A stretch of DNA of 10,472 nucleotides, taken from positions 1-10,472 of the forward strand of contig CANNUR010000089.1 of assembly GCA_947523045.1 (NCBI GenBank), given 5' to 3'. The stretch is from an uncultured Prosthecobacter sp. (GTDB lineage Bacteria > Verrucomicrobiota > Verrucomicrobiia > Verrucomicrobiales > Verrucomicrobiaceae). A program made the position numbers and the translations under genes. Position 1 is the stretch's first letter. Every line of letters starts with the position of its first letter. Below the pieces are notes generated by a model. The model saw only the letters and a program-made list of their open reading frames with translations. It made no database searches and had not been told where the DNA came from. Positions 1-6,630 of this stretch are shown piece after piece.

Positions 1-468
1 GTGTTGGTGGGTGTCGCGGCGGTGAACACGGTGTTTTCCGGTGCCGCCGGAGTCTGCAACATTGCCCTCGCTGCCGGCGGTCCCAAGGACGACAGCGCCG
101 GCAAGCAGCTCGATCAGGTCGACGGTTTTGGCAAGATCCTCGGTGTCGGTGCCGGCGCGCTGTACACCGGCTTCAAAGGTCTGCTCAACGGCGGCAAGAT
201 GGATGCCAAGGAGCTGGAGGAAAACATGAAGACCGGTTCCGGGGTTGGCTCCGCGGTCGACATGGCCGCCAACGGCGCGCGCTGGAACACTCCCGACGGT
301 CACGTCCTCAACACCCTCAACAACATCGCCACCGCCGATGCGGTCGGCCAGGCCTACGGCGAGAGCGCGGCGGCTCTCGTCCAGGAAGTCCAGGCCGGTG
401 AACAACCGCCCGACCAAGCCAACACCCCCGCAGACGATGGCGCCGCCACTCCTGGATCGGATGACTAA
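1..468 (+). CDS. 3' part of an unrecognised Gly/Ala-rich protein, possibly the tail of an RHS-type protein
   Basis: The reading frame is open from the first base of the window to a TAA at 466-468, so 155 codons are visible. The GTG at position 1 need not be the true start, and the gene probably begins outside the window. The first 27 or so residues are small and hydrophobic, and a second glycine-rich stretch (about residues 46-65) could be amphipathic or membrane-interacting. The last 30 residues are acidic and rich in Pro, Ala and Asp, as in a disordered tail. I recognise no catalytic motif. The gene lies 11 bp upstream of a secreted protein carrying a YD repeat, so it may be the variable C-terminal region of an RHS/YD-repeat protein; that rests on context only. 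A small independent membrane or secreted protein is equally possible. Confidence 0.6.
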   Translation: MLVGVAAVNTVFSGAAGVCNIALAAGGPKDDSAGKQLDQVDGFGKILGVGAGALYTGFKGLLNGGKMDAKELEENMKTGSGVGSAVDMAANGARWNTPDGHVLNTLNNIATADAVGQAYGESAAALVQEVQAGEQPPDQANTPADDGAATPGSDD

Positions 469-479
469 CCCTTACCGCC

Positions 480-2099
480 ATGTTCCCACGCCTTTGCCTT
501 CCCCTGCTCGCCGTCCTCGCGGTTTCTTCTCCGGCGCTGCGCGCGGTCGATCCGCCCGACGCCTCGGGCTTCGCCTACGACGCCAACAACCGCGTCACCG
601 TGGTCAACCACCCCGATGGCCGCCAGGCAGTCATGACCTATGACCCGGCTGGCAACCTGCTCAGCGTCAGCGTGCGCAATGCGGCCCCGCCGGTGGTGGT
701 GGTCGGCGCGCCGCTGCAGCTCACGGCCGGCGTGGCGATGGCCGATTACAGCATCACCCTCAGCCGACCCGCGGTGCTCAAAGGCTACAAGGTGTCCGGC
801 CTGCCCAAGGGGCTGAAGGTGAACACCAGCAGCAAGATCGACAAGGCCGGGCGCAACCCGGGCACGATCTATGGCACGCCCGAGGGCGCAGGGGTGTTCC
901 GGGTGAGTCTGTCGGCCAACACGGCAACCGGCAGCACGGCCCCCGTGGTGCTGGTCATCCAGGTCGACAACCCTTACCTGCGCAGCGACGACGGCTTCCA
1001 GCTGGCGGGTCGCTACTCGGGCCTGCTGCCGGCGGCGGATGAAACGAATGGCCTCGGTGGCAGCTGGAGCGTGCAGGTTAGCCAGACGGGCGCCTTCACC
1101 GGCACCCTCATCCTCGGCAAAACCAAGCTCGCCTTCAAGGGCGCCTTCAACGGGCTCACCGGCCTGGCGCCCGAGCTGCTGCTTCCCCTGAAGACCGGTG
1201 GCAGCCTGAGGCTCAACCTGCAGCTCGATTTGGATCCCGCCTCGGCGACCCGCGGCCAGATCACCGGCACGCTCGGCGAGCCGCCCGGCCTGGCCATCGC
1301 GGCTTACCGGGAGATTTGGAGTAAGCTCCTGACCGCCACCGCCTGGGCACCGCCGAAGGGGGCCGCCTATCATGTCGCCCTCTTCCCCGGCGCCGGCGTC
1401 GGCACTCTGCCGGAAGGGGCGGGTTACCTGAGGGAAACCGTCGACAGCCTTGGCAAGGCCAAGGTGGTCGGTAAACTGGCCGATGGCACCGGGGTCACTG
1501 CCGCCGGCGTGCTCTGGCCGGACGGCAGCCTGCCGGTGTTCGTGCCGCTGTACTCCGGCCGGGGCAGCTTGGCGGGTTTGCTGCAGCATGATGTCGGTGC
1601 CACCGAGACGGCAACCGAGGACAACGAGGTCGCCGGCGCTCTAACCTGGAGTCGACCCGACATCGCGGGCACGCTCTACCCCGCAGGATTCAGCCTGGGG
1701 CTCGACGCCGTTGGCGGGGTGTACCTGCCGCCGGCCAAGGGACAGCGTGTGCTGGGCCTGGGCGACGCAGCGACCCATGACGGCCTGTCGCTGGTGTCGA
1801 GCGGCGGTGGCCTGACAACCCCCATCAGCGCTGCCCTGACGATTTCCACGACCCATGCCGTCACTGGCATCGTGCCGAACACGAACGCCATCCGTCTGAA
1901 AATTGCCGCGGCGACCGGTCTCGTCATCGGCGGGTTCAGCGAGGGCGGTCGCAAGGCCAGGCTGGAGGCCTTGATACTGCCAGAACTTCCCTCGCAGCCC
2001 CAGCCCCTCCCCAAGGCCTGGGGTTTCTTTCTGCTGCCTGGCGCTGGCAGCGGCACCCCGGTTTTGTCGGGTGAAGTCTTTATCGGCCAGATCGAGTGA
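480..2099 (+). CDS. Secreted protein with an N-terminal YD (RHS-type) repeat, an Ig-like segment and glycine-rich beta modules
   Basis: This 539-residue protein starts at ATG 480, which places a typical signal peptide at residues 1-22 (MFPRLCLPLLAVLAV, then SSPALRA), so export is likely. A YD repeat follows directly: Y33-D34 near its start, then MTYDPAGNLLSV at 52-63. Residues about 78-162 resemble a putative Ig domain (GLPKGLKV at 107-114, IYGTPEGAGVF at 130-140, then alternating Val/Ser strands). From 170 to the end there are several beta-rich modules with similar phrasing: GRYSGLL at 177, GAFTGTLILG at 204, GKLADGTGV at 331, PLYSGRGSLAG at 356 and WGFFLLPGAG at 514. I know this phrasing from large Verrucomicrobiota surface proteins of unknown function. 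No enzyme motif is seen. It is 11 bp behind the preceding gene and has no Shine-Dalgarno sequence, so translational coupling is plausible. A single YD unit is far too short for an RHS shell; it may be the remnant of a larger RHS gene fused to another secreted protein. Confidence 0.85.
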   Translation: MFPRLCLPLLAVLAVSSPALRAVDPPDASGFAYDANNRVTVVNHPDGRQAVMTYDPAGNLLSVSVRNAAPPVVVVGAPLQLTAGVAMADYSITLSRPAVLKGYKVSGLPKGLKVNTSSKIDKAGRNPGTIYGTPEGAGVFRVSLSANTATGSTAPVVLVIQVDNPYLRSDDGFQLAGRYSGLLPAADETNGLGGSWSVQVSQTGAFTGTLILGKTKLAFKGAFNGLTGLAPELLLPLKTGGSLRLNLQLDLDPASATRGQITGTLGEPPGLAIAAYREIWSKLLTATAWAPPKGAAYHVALFPGAGVGTLPEGAGYLRETVDSLGKAKVVGKLADGTGVTAAGVLWPDGSLPVFVPLYSGRGSLAGLLQHDVGATETATEDNEVAGALTWSRPDIAGTLYPAGFSLGLDAVGGVYLPPAKGQRVLGLGDAATHDGLSLVSSGGGLTTPISAALTISTTHAVTGIVPNTNAIRLKIAAATGLVIGGFSEGGRKARLEALILPELPSQPQPLPKAWGFFLLPGAGSGTPVLSGEVFIGQIE

Positions 2100-2195
2100 A
2101 GCCTCTTCACCATTCCGCCACTGTCTTCCACTCGGCCCTGCTACCGTGCGGGCGATCCGCCTCCTCTTGACCTGTGTCTCTACAAACGCCCCCCA

Positions 2196-3005
2196 TCACT
2201 CCCTAGTCACTGCCTTCACCACCTGGGCGCCGAGGAAATCATAACCGGCGGCGTTGAAATGAACGTCGTTCGGATTCTGCAGCTCGGCGAGGTGTGGGGT
2301 GATGGCGGTGAAGAGGTCGTTCACGGCGATCCCATGCCTGGCCATCAGGGACGCGGCGGCGGTGTTGCGCTCGACGATGGAGGCGGCCGACTGCTTTTTC
2401 GCCGGGTCATCCGGGATCGGCGTCGTGCTGGCCCAGATCAGGCGCGCGCCGGTGGCCTGCAGGCGCTTCACGATCGTTTCCAGTCGGCCGAGGTACTCGT
2501 CGACCGGCGTGTTGCGATCGTGGATGCCGAAGTTGAAGTGGATGACGTCCCAGCGGCCGTCGCCCAGCCACACCTCGAGGTTCTTGAGGCCGCTGGCGGT
2601 CGGTCCGCAGTTGGCCGGCGCGCGGTGGACGTTGGCCTTGCCGACCAGTGCCTGCCGCACCGCCTGCGTGTAGCCGCGCGACACCGAATCACCGATGAGC
2701 AGCACGCGCGGCAGGCCGGGCACGTCGTCAACGAAGTCCCAGGCGTTGGAGCGACCCGCGATCTTGTCCTTCTTGTGCAGGGGCAGGTAGAAACTGCCGA
2801 GCTGACCCTGCAGCACCTTTTCCCAGGCCTGCGCCGCGGGGCTCAGTCCTGCCACCCAGGCCTGGTACTTCGCGTCGAGATCGGCATCGGCTCGCGCTTT
2901 CTGCGCCGCGGCCTCGGCCGCATTCGTCGGTTCGCCCGCCGGCGGTGCGGCCGGGCTGCGGACCAGGGTAAAACAAACGAGGAGAAAGGCGAGGCGCGGG
3001 ATCAT
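2196..3005 (-). CDS. Exported SGNH/GDSL-type hydrolase (esterase family)
   Basis: Starting at ATG 3005 gives 269 residues with a signal peptide (MIPRLAFLLVCFTLVRSPAA). An upstream in-frame GTG at 3059 would put 18 polar residues before it, so I prefer 3005. A charged Ala-rich region (about 28-60) separates the signal from the catalytic domain. SGNH blocks are visible: block I LLIGDSVSRGY (102-112, nucleophile Ser107), a candidate block II Gly at 134, block III GIHD (160-163) and block V DVHF (247-250, Asp247 and His249). Block III normally reads GxND; His replaces Asn here. The family hydrolyses ester bonds, often acetyl groups on polysaccharides, in the periplasm or outside the cell. The substrate cannot be read from this sequence. 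The gene converges on the YD-repeat gene across 96 bp in which I see no clear terminator. It is separated from pheA by 225 bp and is probably its own unit. Confidence 0.85.
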   Translation of the reverse strand: MIPRLAFLLVCFTLVRSPAAPPAGEPTNAAEAAAQKARADADLDAKYQAWVAGLSPAAQAWEKVLQGQLGSFYLPLHKKDKIAGRSNAWDFVDDVPGLPRVLLIGDSVSRGYTQAVRQALVGKANVHRAPANCGPTASGLKNLEVWLGDGRWDVIHFNFGIHDRNTPVDEYLGRLETIVKRLQATGARLIWASTTPIPDDPAKKQSAASIVERNTAAASLMARHGIAVNDLFTAITPHLAELQNPNDVHFNAAGYDFLGAQVVKAVTRE

Positions 3006-3187
3006 GACAGACCAACAGCGCCCGCCAACCCTTTGTTGCCGAAAGTTCGAGAGGAACACGGCTCGGATCCTCTATCTCCTGCACGACACCACTCCAGCCG
3101 CAGGCACTGACCTCTCTGTGGGAGCGCCCGTGTGACGTCAACCGTATCCCAAACCGCGGGATCACTGCCCCCGCCTCCAGCCCCCTT

Positions 3188-3215
3188 GGAACCTGAAACC
3201 TGCAACTTGGAACTC
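3188..3215. repeat. Degenerate 7-bp tandem repeat, four units (GNAACYT type)
   Basis: The units read GGAACCT, GAAACCT, GCAACTT, GGAACTC in exact 7-bp phase. The second unit is the exact reverse complement of units in the array at 7647-7681. The array lies in the 225-bp gap between the start of the SGNH hydrolase gene and the end of pheA, 15 bp beyond the pheA stop codon. The rest of that gap (3006-3187) shows no ORF or hairpin I would defend. Function is unknown; a slipped-strand or mobile intergenic repeat, or a protein-binding array, are possible. Confidence 0.55.
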
Positions 3216-3230
3216 CAACCGCGACGCGTT

Positions 3231-4307
3231 TCAGCGTTCCTCAATCCAGCCGGGAGCCGGGTAGCTGCCGAGCACCTTGACGCCGGCGCCGAGGTCGGTC
3301 AGGGCGGCGAGCACCTCGCGCAGGCCGGGTTCCTCGTGGTGACCGCTGATCTCCAGGAAAAAGCTGGCGTGGCCAGCTGCACCCGGCCGGTTCTCGATCT
3401 GGCGGACGTTGACATTGCGCTGGGCGAAGACCTGCAGGACCTCGAGCAGGGCGCCGACCCGGTCCGGGGCCTGGACCAGCAGCATGGTGTTGTCGTGGCC
3501 GGTCGGCGCGCCGCTGCGGCGGCCGAGGATGATGAAGCGGGCGCGCGAGGCGTGTTCGCCGGGCGAGGTGGCGAGTACGCGCAGCCCGTGCAGCTCGGCG
3601 CCGAGCGGCGTGCCAAGGGCGGCGGCGCCGGGTTCGGTCTCGGCATGCGCGGCGGCCAGGCTGGCGGAGGCGGATTCGGCGAGACGGGCGTTGGGGAAGC
3701 AGCGCGCCAGCCAGGGGCGGCACTGGGCGAGCACCTGCGGGTGCCCGTGAATGACGGTCACCTGCGCCGCCTCGGCCTTGGCCATGACGACGGTTTCCAC
3801 CTTCCACAAGATCTCCGCGTAGATCTGCAGGGGCGAATCGACCAGGCGGTCGAGCGTGTGATGCACGGCGCCCTCGGTGGAATGCTCGATCGGCAGCACG
3901 CCGTAGTCGGCCTCCTGGGCGGCGACGCGGGCGAAGACGCCCTCGGTGCTCGCCTCGGCGACGTAGGCGACGCTGTTGCCGAACTTGTTGATGGCGACCT
4001 GGTGGGTCCAGGAGCCGGCCGGGCCGAGGTAGGCAATCTTGAGGCTGTTTTCCAGGGCCAGCGCCGCGCTCATGATCTCGCGAAAGATGGCGCGGATCGC
4101 CTTCTCGGTGAGCTTGCCGTTCTGCGCCGCGTTCAGTTCGCAGAGCTTGCGCAGCAGCTTCTCCTCGCGCCCGGGCACGTAGATGTCGAGGCCGTCCTTC
4201 TTCTTGATCTCGCCAATCGCATGCACCAGCTCGGCGCGCTCGTTGAGCAGCCGGATCAGCTGCTGGTCGATCGCGTCAATCTGCTGGCGTGCGTCTTCGA
4301 GGTTCAT
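3231..4307 (-). CDS. pheA: Bifunctional chorismate mutase / prephenate dehydratase (P-protein)
   Basis: This cytoplasmic enzyme converts chorismate to prephenate and then to phenylpyruvate in phenylalanine synthesis. From ATG 4307 it has 358 residues, normal for the family. Residues 1-88 form an AroQ-type chorismate mutase: R7, LLNERAELV (20-28), the basic KKK at 35-37, PGREEKLL (45-52) and IFREIMSAALALE (74-86). The prephenate dehydratase domain runs from about 89 to 265: YLGPAGSWTHQ (93-103), ASTEGVF (119-125), LPIEHSTEGAV (138-148) and SRARFIILG (254-262), the last matching the TRF-type catalytic motif with Ala for Thr. An ACT domain follows (about 273-350: DRVGALLEVL, then IENRP at 304-308), the usual site of phenylalanine feedback inhibition; the common sequence there is ESRP. 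The open frame extends upstream through scpB in another phase, but homology begins exactly at ATG 4307. It lies 20 bp downstream of scpB, very likely co-transcribed. No Shine-Dalgarno sequence is seen. Confidence 0.95.
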   Translation of the reverse strand: MNLEDARQQIDAIDQQLIRLLNERAELVHAIGEIKKKDGLDIYVPGREEKLLRKLCELNAAQNGKLTEKAIRAIFREIMSAALALENSLKIAYLGPAGSWTHQVAINKFGNSVAYVAEASTEGVFARVAAQEADYGVLPIEHSTEGAVHHTLDRLVDSPLQIYAEILWKVETVVMAKAEAAQVTVIHGHPQVLAQCRPWLARCFPNARLAESASASLAAAHAETEPGAAALGTPLGAELHGLRVLATSPGEHASRARFIILGRRSGAPTGHDNTMLLVQAPDRVGALLEVLQVFAQRNVNVRQIENRPGAAGHASFFLEISGHHEEPGLREVLAALTDLGAGVKVLGSYPAPGWIEER

Positions 4308-4327
4308 GCGACACGCGGGTGGCGGGC

Positions 4328-5041
4328 TCAGTCGCCGGCGGCGGCTTCCTCCGCAGCGGGTTGATCGGCCTCGGCGGTTTCGCCGACCGGTGCCAGCGAC
4401 AGCTGGGTTTCCTCCGGCGCGGCGGCCGCGGGCTGCTCGTCCTCGGGCGTTGGCAGCTTGATGCGGCGCAGCTCGGCGGCATTCGGCAGTTCGTCGAGGG
4501 TGCGCACGCCAAAGTGATCGAGGAAGGCGTCGGTCGTGCCGTAGAGCAGGGGGCGGCCGGGCAGGTCGGCGCGGCCGAGGATTTTCACCAGGCCGCGATC
4601 GACGAGTTGCTGGACCATGGCGTCGACGCTGACGCCGCGCACGGCCTCGATGCCGGCCTTGGTGATCGGCTGGCGGTAGGCGACGATGGCCAGGGTTTCC
4701 AGGGCCGGCTGGCTCAGGCGCTGGACCTTCTTGCCCGGGTAGAGCGCGCGGCACCACTCAGCGTAGTCCATCTTCGCGCACAGGCGCCAGCCGTGGCTGC
4801 GCTCGACGATCGTGAAGGCGCGGCCGTCCTTGTCGTAATGGGCGGCAAGCTGGTCGAGCGCGGTGCGGATGCCGGCCTCATCGACCGTCAGCAGGGGCCC
4901 CAGCCAGTCCGGTGCCGCCTCGTCACCGGCGGCCTGGACGATGTCCTTGGCAGTCTCCTTCACCGCCGCAGCGATCCGCTCCAGGGGCAGGGGCTCCTGG
5001 GTGGCGAAGAGCAGGCTTTCGACGATGGCGGTGAGTTCCAT
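4328..5041 (-). CDS. scpB: Segregation and condensation protein B
   Basis: ScpB is a winged-helix kleisin-interacting subunit of the SMC-ScpA-ScpB condensin that compacts and segregates the chromosome. ATG 5041 gives 237 residues; a TTG at 5059 would add six, but MELTAIVESLLFAT is the typical ScpB N-terminus. Family signatures are clear: IVESLLFATQEPLPLERI (6-23), LSQPALETLAIVAYRQPITK (109-128), IEAVRGV (131-137), VKILGRADLPGRPLLYGTT (152-170) and DAFLDHFG (171-178). A loop of about 22 residues (31-52) between the first helices looks like an insertion relative to compact ScpBs. The C-terminal 40 residues are an Ala/Glu/Pro-rich acidic tail, probably disordered. No scpA is adjacent in the window; upstream on this strand is an unknown protein instead. 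pheA follows after 20 bp, suggesting a shared transcript without an obvious pathway link. Confidence 0.95.
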   Translation of the reverse strand: MELTAIVESLLFATQEPLPLERIAAAVKETAKDIVQAAGDEAAPDWLGPLLTVDEAGIRTALDQLAAHYDKDGRAFTIVERSHGWRLCAKMDYAEWCRALYPGKKVQRLSQPALETLAIVAYRQPITKAGIEAVRGVSVDAMVQQLVDRGLVKILGRADLPGRPLLYGTTDAFLDHFGVRTLDELPNAAELRRIKLPTPEDEQPAAAAPEETQLSLAPVGETAEADQPAAEEAAAGD

Positions 5042-5083
5042 GATGGGCGAAGTACCCAAGCGAGGCTCGGAGGCGAGTCAAGG

Positions 5084-5116
5084 CCGGGGGTGGACGGGCT
5101 GCAGGTGTCCGCCCGG
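5084..5116 (-). terminator. Candidate GC-rich hairpin between the unknown gene and scpB
   Basis: CCGGG at 5084-5088 pairs with CCCGG at 5112-5116, and inside it GGAC (5092-5095) pairs with GTCC (5107-5110). An asymmetric internal loop separates the two stems and the apical loop is 11 nt. It sits immediately after the stop codon of the 5117-5845 gene (minus strand). No T-run follows in the direction of transcription, so it is not a canonical intrinsic terminator. It may be a weak stop or a stabilising 3' hairpin. Confidence 0.3.
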
Positions 5117-5845
5117 TCAGAGCCTTCGCCGCCGCAGCCGAGTTTGCCTTGCTTGCGGCTCAAAGCAGAAGCTGCAGTCACGCCGGGCAGTGTCGCTGCG
5201 GGCGAGCAGGTCGCGCTGGAAATCGCGCAGGGCCTGCAGCCGCGGCGTCACCGGCCAGTCGAGCCAGTGGCGGGCGGCCTTGAAGTCGCCGAGCTGGCGG
5301 CAGACCTCGACCTTGAGCAGGGTGCCGCCATCCGCGGTTTCCGGCAGCAGTGGCAGCAACTCGCGCAGGTTGTCGATCCACACCCGCGCGGGGCGCTTGG
5401 TTTCACGCCAAGCAGCCCAGCCCCACCAAAGCCGCAGTCGCAGGGTCAGGGCGCGGCTGGGGCGGTCGGCGAGGCCTTCGGCGAGCGCGCGCTGCAGATC
5501 GGCCAGTTCAGGCGCACGTGCTTCGGAGGCACGTCGCCAGAGTTCGCCCACGTCCACGGGTGCGGTCGTGCCGAAGAGGGCATCGATCCGCCGCGCCAGC
5601 CAGCTGCGCCGGACGGGGATGGAACCGCGGTGAAGCTCGCGGGCATCGCGCAGCCAGAACAGCCGGCCGCTGCGTGAATCACACACCAGGCGGTGCGGTG
5701 CGCGCACCAAGTAGGCGTCGGGACTGCCATCGGTACAGCGCGGCCCGGTGCGGGCACCGGGAAAGTGGCGCAGCGCCGCCTCCAGAGTCGGGCTGACGCG
5801 GATGTGACTGCCGTCGGGCAGTTCGTAGAGCAAATGCATCGGCAT
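5117..5845 (-). CDS. Protein of unknown function, partner of the VWA protein
   Basis: I do not recognise this 242-residue protein. ATG 5845 has GAAGG about six bases upstream; a second ATG at 5839 would remove only two residues. The N-terminal third (1-75) looks beta-rich and compact (YELPDGSHIRVSPTLEAAL, then LVCDSRSGRLFWLRDA), perhaps a small domain with polar surface turns. From about 82 the sequence is helical with many Arg and Trp residues (RLRLWWGWAAWRETKRPARVW at 136-156). LLKVEVCRQLGDFKAARHWL (177-196) resembles one helix-turn-helix repeat of the TPR type. The C-terminus is strongly basic, ending in LRRRRL, and holds CSFC (224-227); with C37 and C55 that makes at least four cysteines, but no classical zinc site is evident. 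There is no signal peptide or membrane segment. It begins 9 bp after the VWA gene, so the two are almost certainly co-transcribed and may act together. Confidence 0.8.
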   Translation of the reverse strand: MPMHLLYELPDGSHIRVSPTLEAALRHFPGARTGPRCTDGSPDAYLVRAPHRLVCDSRSGRLFWLRDARELHRGSIPVRRSWLARRIDALFGTTAPVDVGELWRRASEARAPELADLQRALAEGLADRPSRALTLRLRLWWGWAAWRETKRPARVWIDNLRELLPLLPETADGGTLLKVEVCRQLGDFKAARHWLDWPVTPRLQALRDFQRDLLARSDTARRDCSFCFEPQARQTRLRRRRL

Positions 5846-5854
5846 GCAAGGCCT

Positions 5855-6532
5855 TCAGGTCTCGGGTTTGTCCTGCTCCTGCTGGGCGATTTCGTTCAGC
5901 GACAGGGCGTCATCGACGCAGGCCTGGGCATCCATGGTGCCGCTGCTCTTCATGCGCATGGCGCGGACCTTGCGGGCCATGGCGGAGCCCGTGGATTTCA
6001 CACCGCCAAGGCTGAAGCAGACCTTGCCACTGAGGTGGGTGTCCATCTGCATCGCGGCCGCAGCGGCAATGGCATCCTGATTGGCCGCGAGGAAAAGAAA
6101 TTCCCAGCCGCGGGCTTCGCGGTGCTCGCGAATGAGGTCGCCGATCTGCCGGTGGGTGAATTCGCGCGAGGCATTCTCTTGGCCATCGGTGAAGATGGCG
6201 AAGATCGCCTTGCCGGGCTGTTCGGCCTCGCTCAGGGCGGCCAGCCGCCGGTCGAAGTCGCGAATCGTGCGGCCAATGGCGTCGAGCAGGGCGGTGGAGC
6301 CGCGCGGCTGATAAGTGGCGGCGGTCAGTGGCGACACGTCCTGCAGCGGCCGGGCGTCGGCATGGACCTCATAGGCGTCGTCGAACTGCACCAGCGTCAG
6401 ACGGGCGTCGCCGGGCACCTCCAGCTGGACCCGGAGAAAGTCGTTGAAGGCGGTGACCGCGGCTTCCCGCATCGGTTCCATGGAGCCGGAGCGGTCGAGC
6501 AGGTAGGCGATTTCGGTGAGGTGAGCATTCAT
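5855..6532 (-). CDS. Von Willebrand factor type A (VWA) domain protein
   Basis: ATG 6532 gives 225 residues that are nearly all one VWA domain. The metal-ion-dependent adhesion site is complete: DRSGS (D13, S15, S17), RGSTALLDAIG (77-87, T80) and FTDGQEN (114-120, D116). Typical strands are TLVQFDDAYEV (46-56) and WEFLFLAAN (143-151). No signal peptide or membrane helix is present, so it is probably cytoplasmic, where such proteins bind partners through a bound divalent metal, often with AAA ATPases. None is adjacent here. The C-terminal 55 residues (KVCFSLGGVKSTGSAMARKV, then a Met/Ser-rich and acidic tail) match no domain I know. An in-frame ATG at 6550 would add six residues (MAGWWR); I prefer 6532 because MNAHLTEIAYLLDRSGSM is the normal domain start. 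The frame stays open far upstream, antisense to the WYL gene, but that extension has no protein-like features. It is the first gene of a pair with the 5117-5845 gene. Confidence 0.9.
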   Translation of the reverse strand: MNAHLTEIAYLLDRSGSMEPMREAAVTAFNDFLRVQLEVPGDARLTLVQFDDAYEVHADARPLQDVSPLTAATYQPRGSTALLDAIGRTIRDFDRRLAALSEAEQPGKAIFAIFTDGQENASREFTHRQIGDLIREHREARGWEFLFLAANQDAIAAAAAMQMDTHLSGKVCFSLGGVKSTGSAMARKVRAMRMKSSGTMDAQACVDDALSLNEIAQQEQDKPET

Positions 6533-6602
6533 GCGCCACCAGCCTGCCATGGGGGGTGGGACATTTGTGGGTGGAGGGGTGCAGATTTCTGGATTATTTT
6601 TA

Positions 6603-6630
6603 AGTATATGTCCAAAAGAACAGCAGTCAG
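6603..6630 (-). promoter_or_regulatory. Possible promoter for the VWA operon, overlapping the start of the WYL gene
   Basis: Read on the minus strand, CTGACT (6630-6625) is followed after 16 bases by TATACT (6608-6603), four and five matches to the sigma-70 consensus. It lies in the most AT-rich stretch of the window (about 6585-6620). Transcription would start near 6595 and give a leader of roughly 60 nt before ATG 6532. The -10 element touches the proposed ATG of the divergent WYL gene, which would place a regulator binding there between both promoters. Sigma-70 consensus rules are only a rough guide in this presumed phylum. Confidence 0.3.

Noticed and set aside
465..1589. 374-codon minus-strand frame opposite the YD-repeat gene.
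   Set aside because: Gln/Arg/His-rich shadow composition, with the coding evidence on the plus strand.
2100..2195. Possible bidirectional terminator between the YD-repeat gene and the SGNH gene.
   Set aside because: No inverted repeat followed by a T-run could be found in these 96 bases.
3116..3140. CTCTGTGGGAGCGCCCGTG, reminiscent of REP-type palindromic repeats.
   Set aside because: There is only one copy and no convincing inverted partner, so the resemblance is too weak to call.
3132..4364. Long plus-strand open frame opposite pheA.
   Set aside because: It has no domain signatures and is exactly antisense to pheA. High GC content keeps the opposite frame open.
4289..5677. 462-codon plus-strand open frame opposite scpB and the unknown gene.
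   Set aside because: Its composition is that of a shadow frame, and scpB on the other strand is unambiguous.
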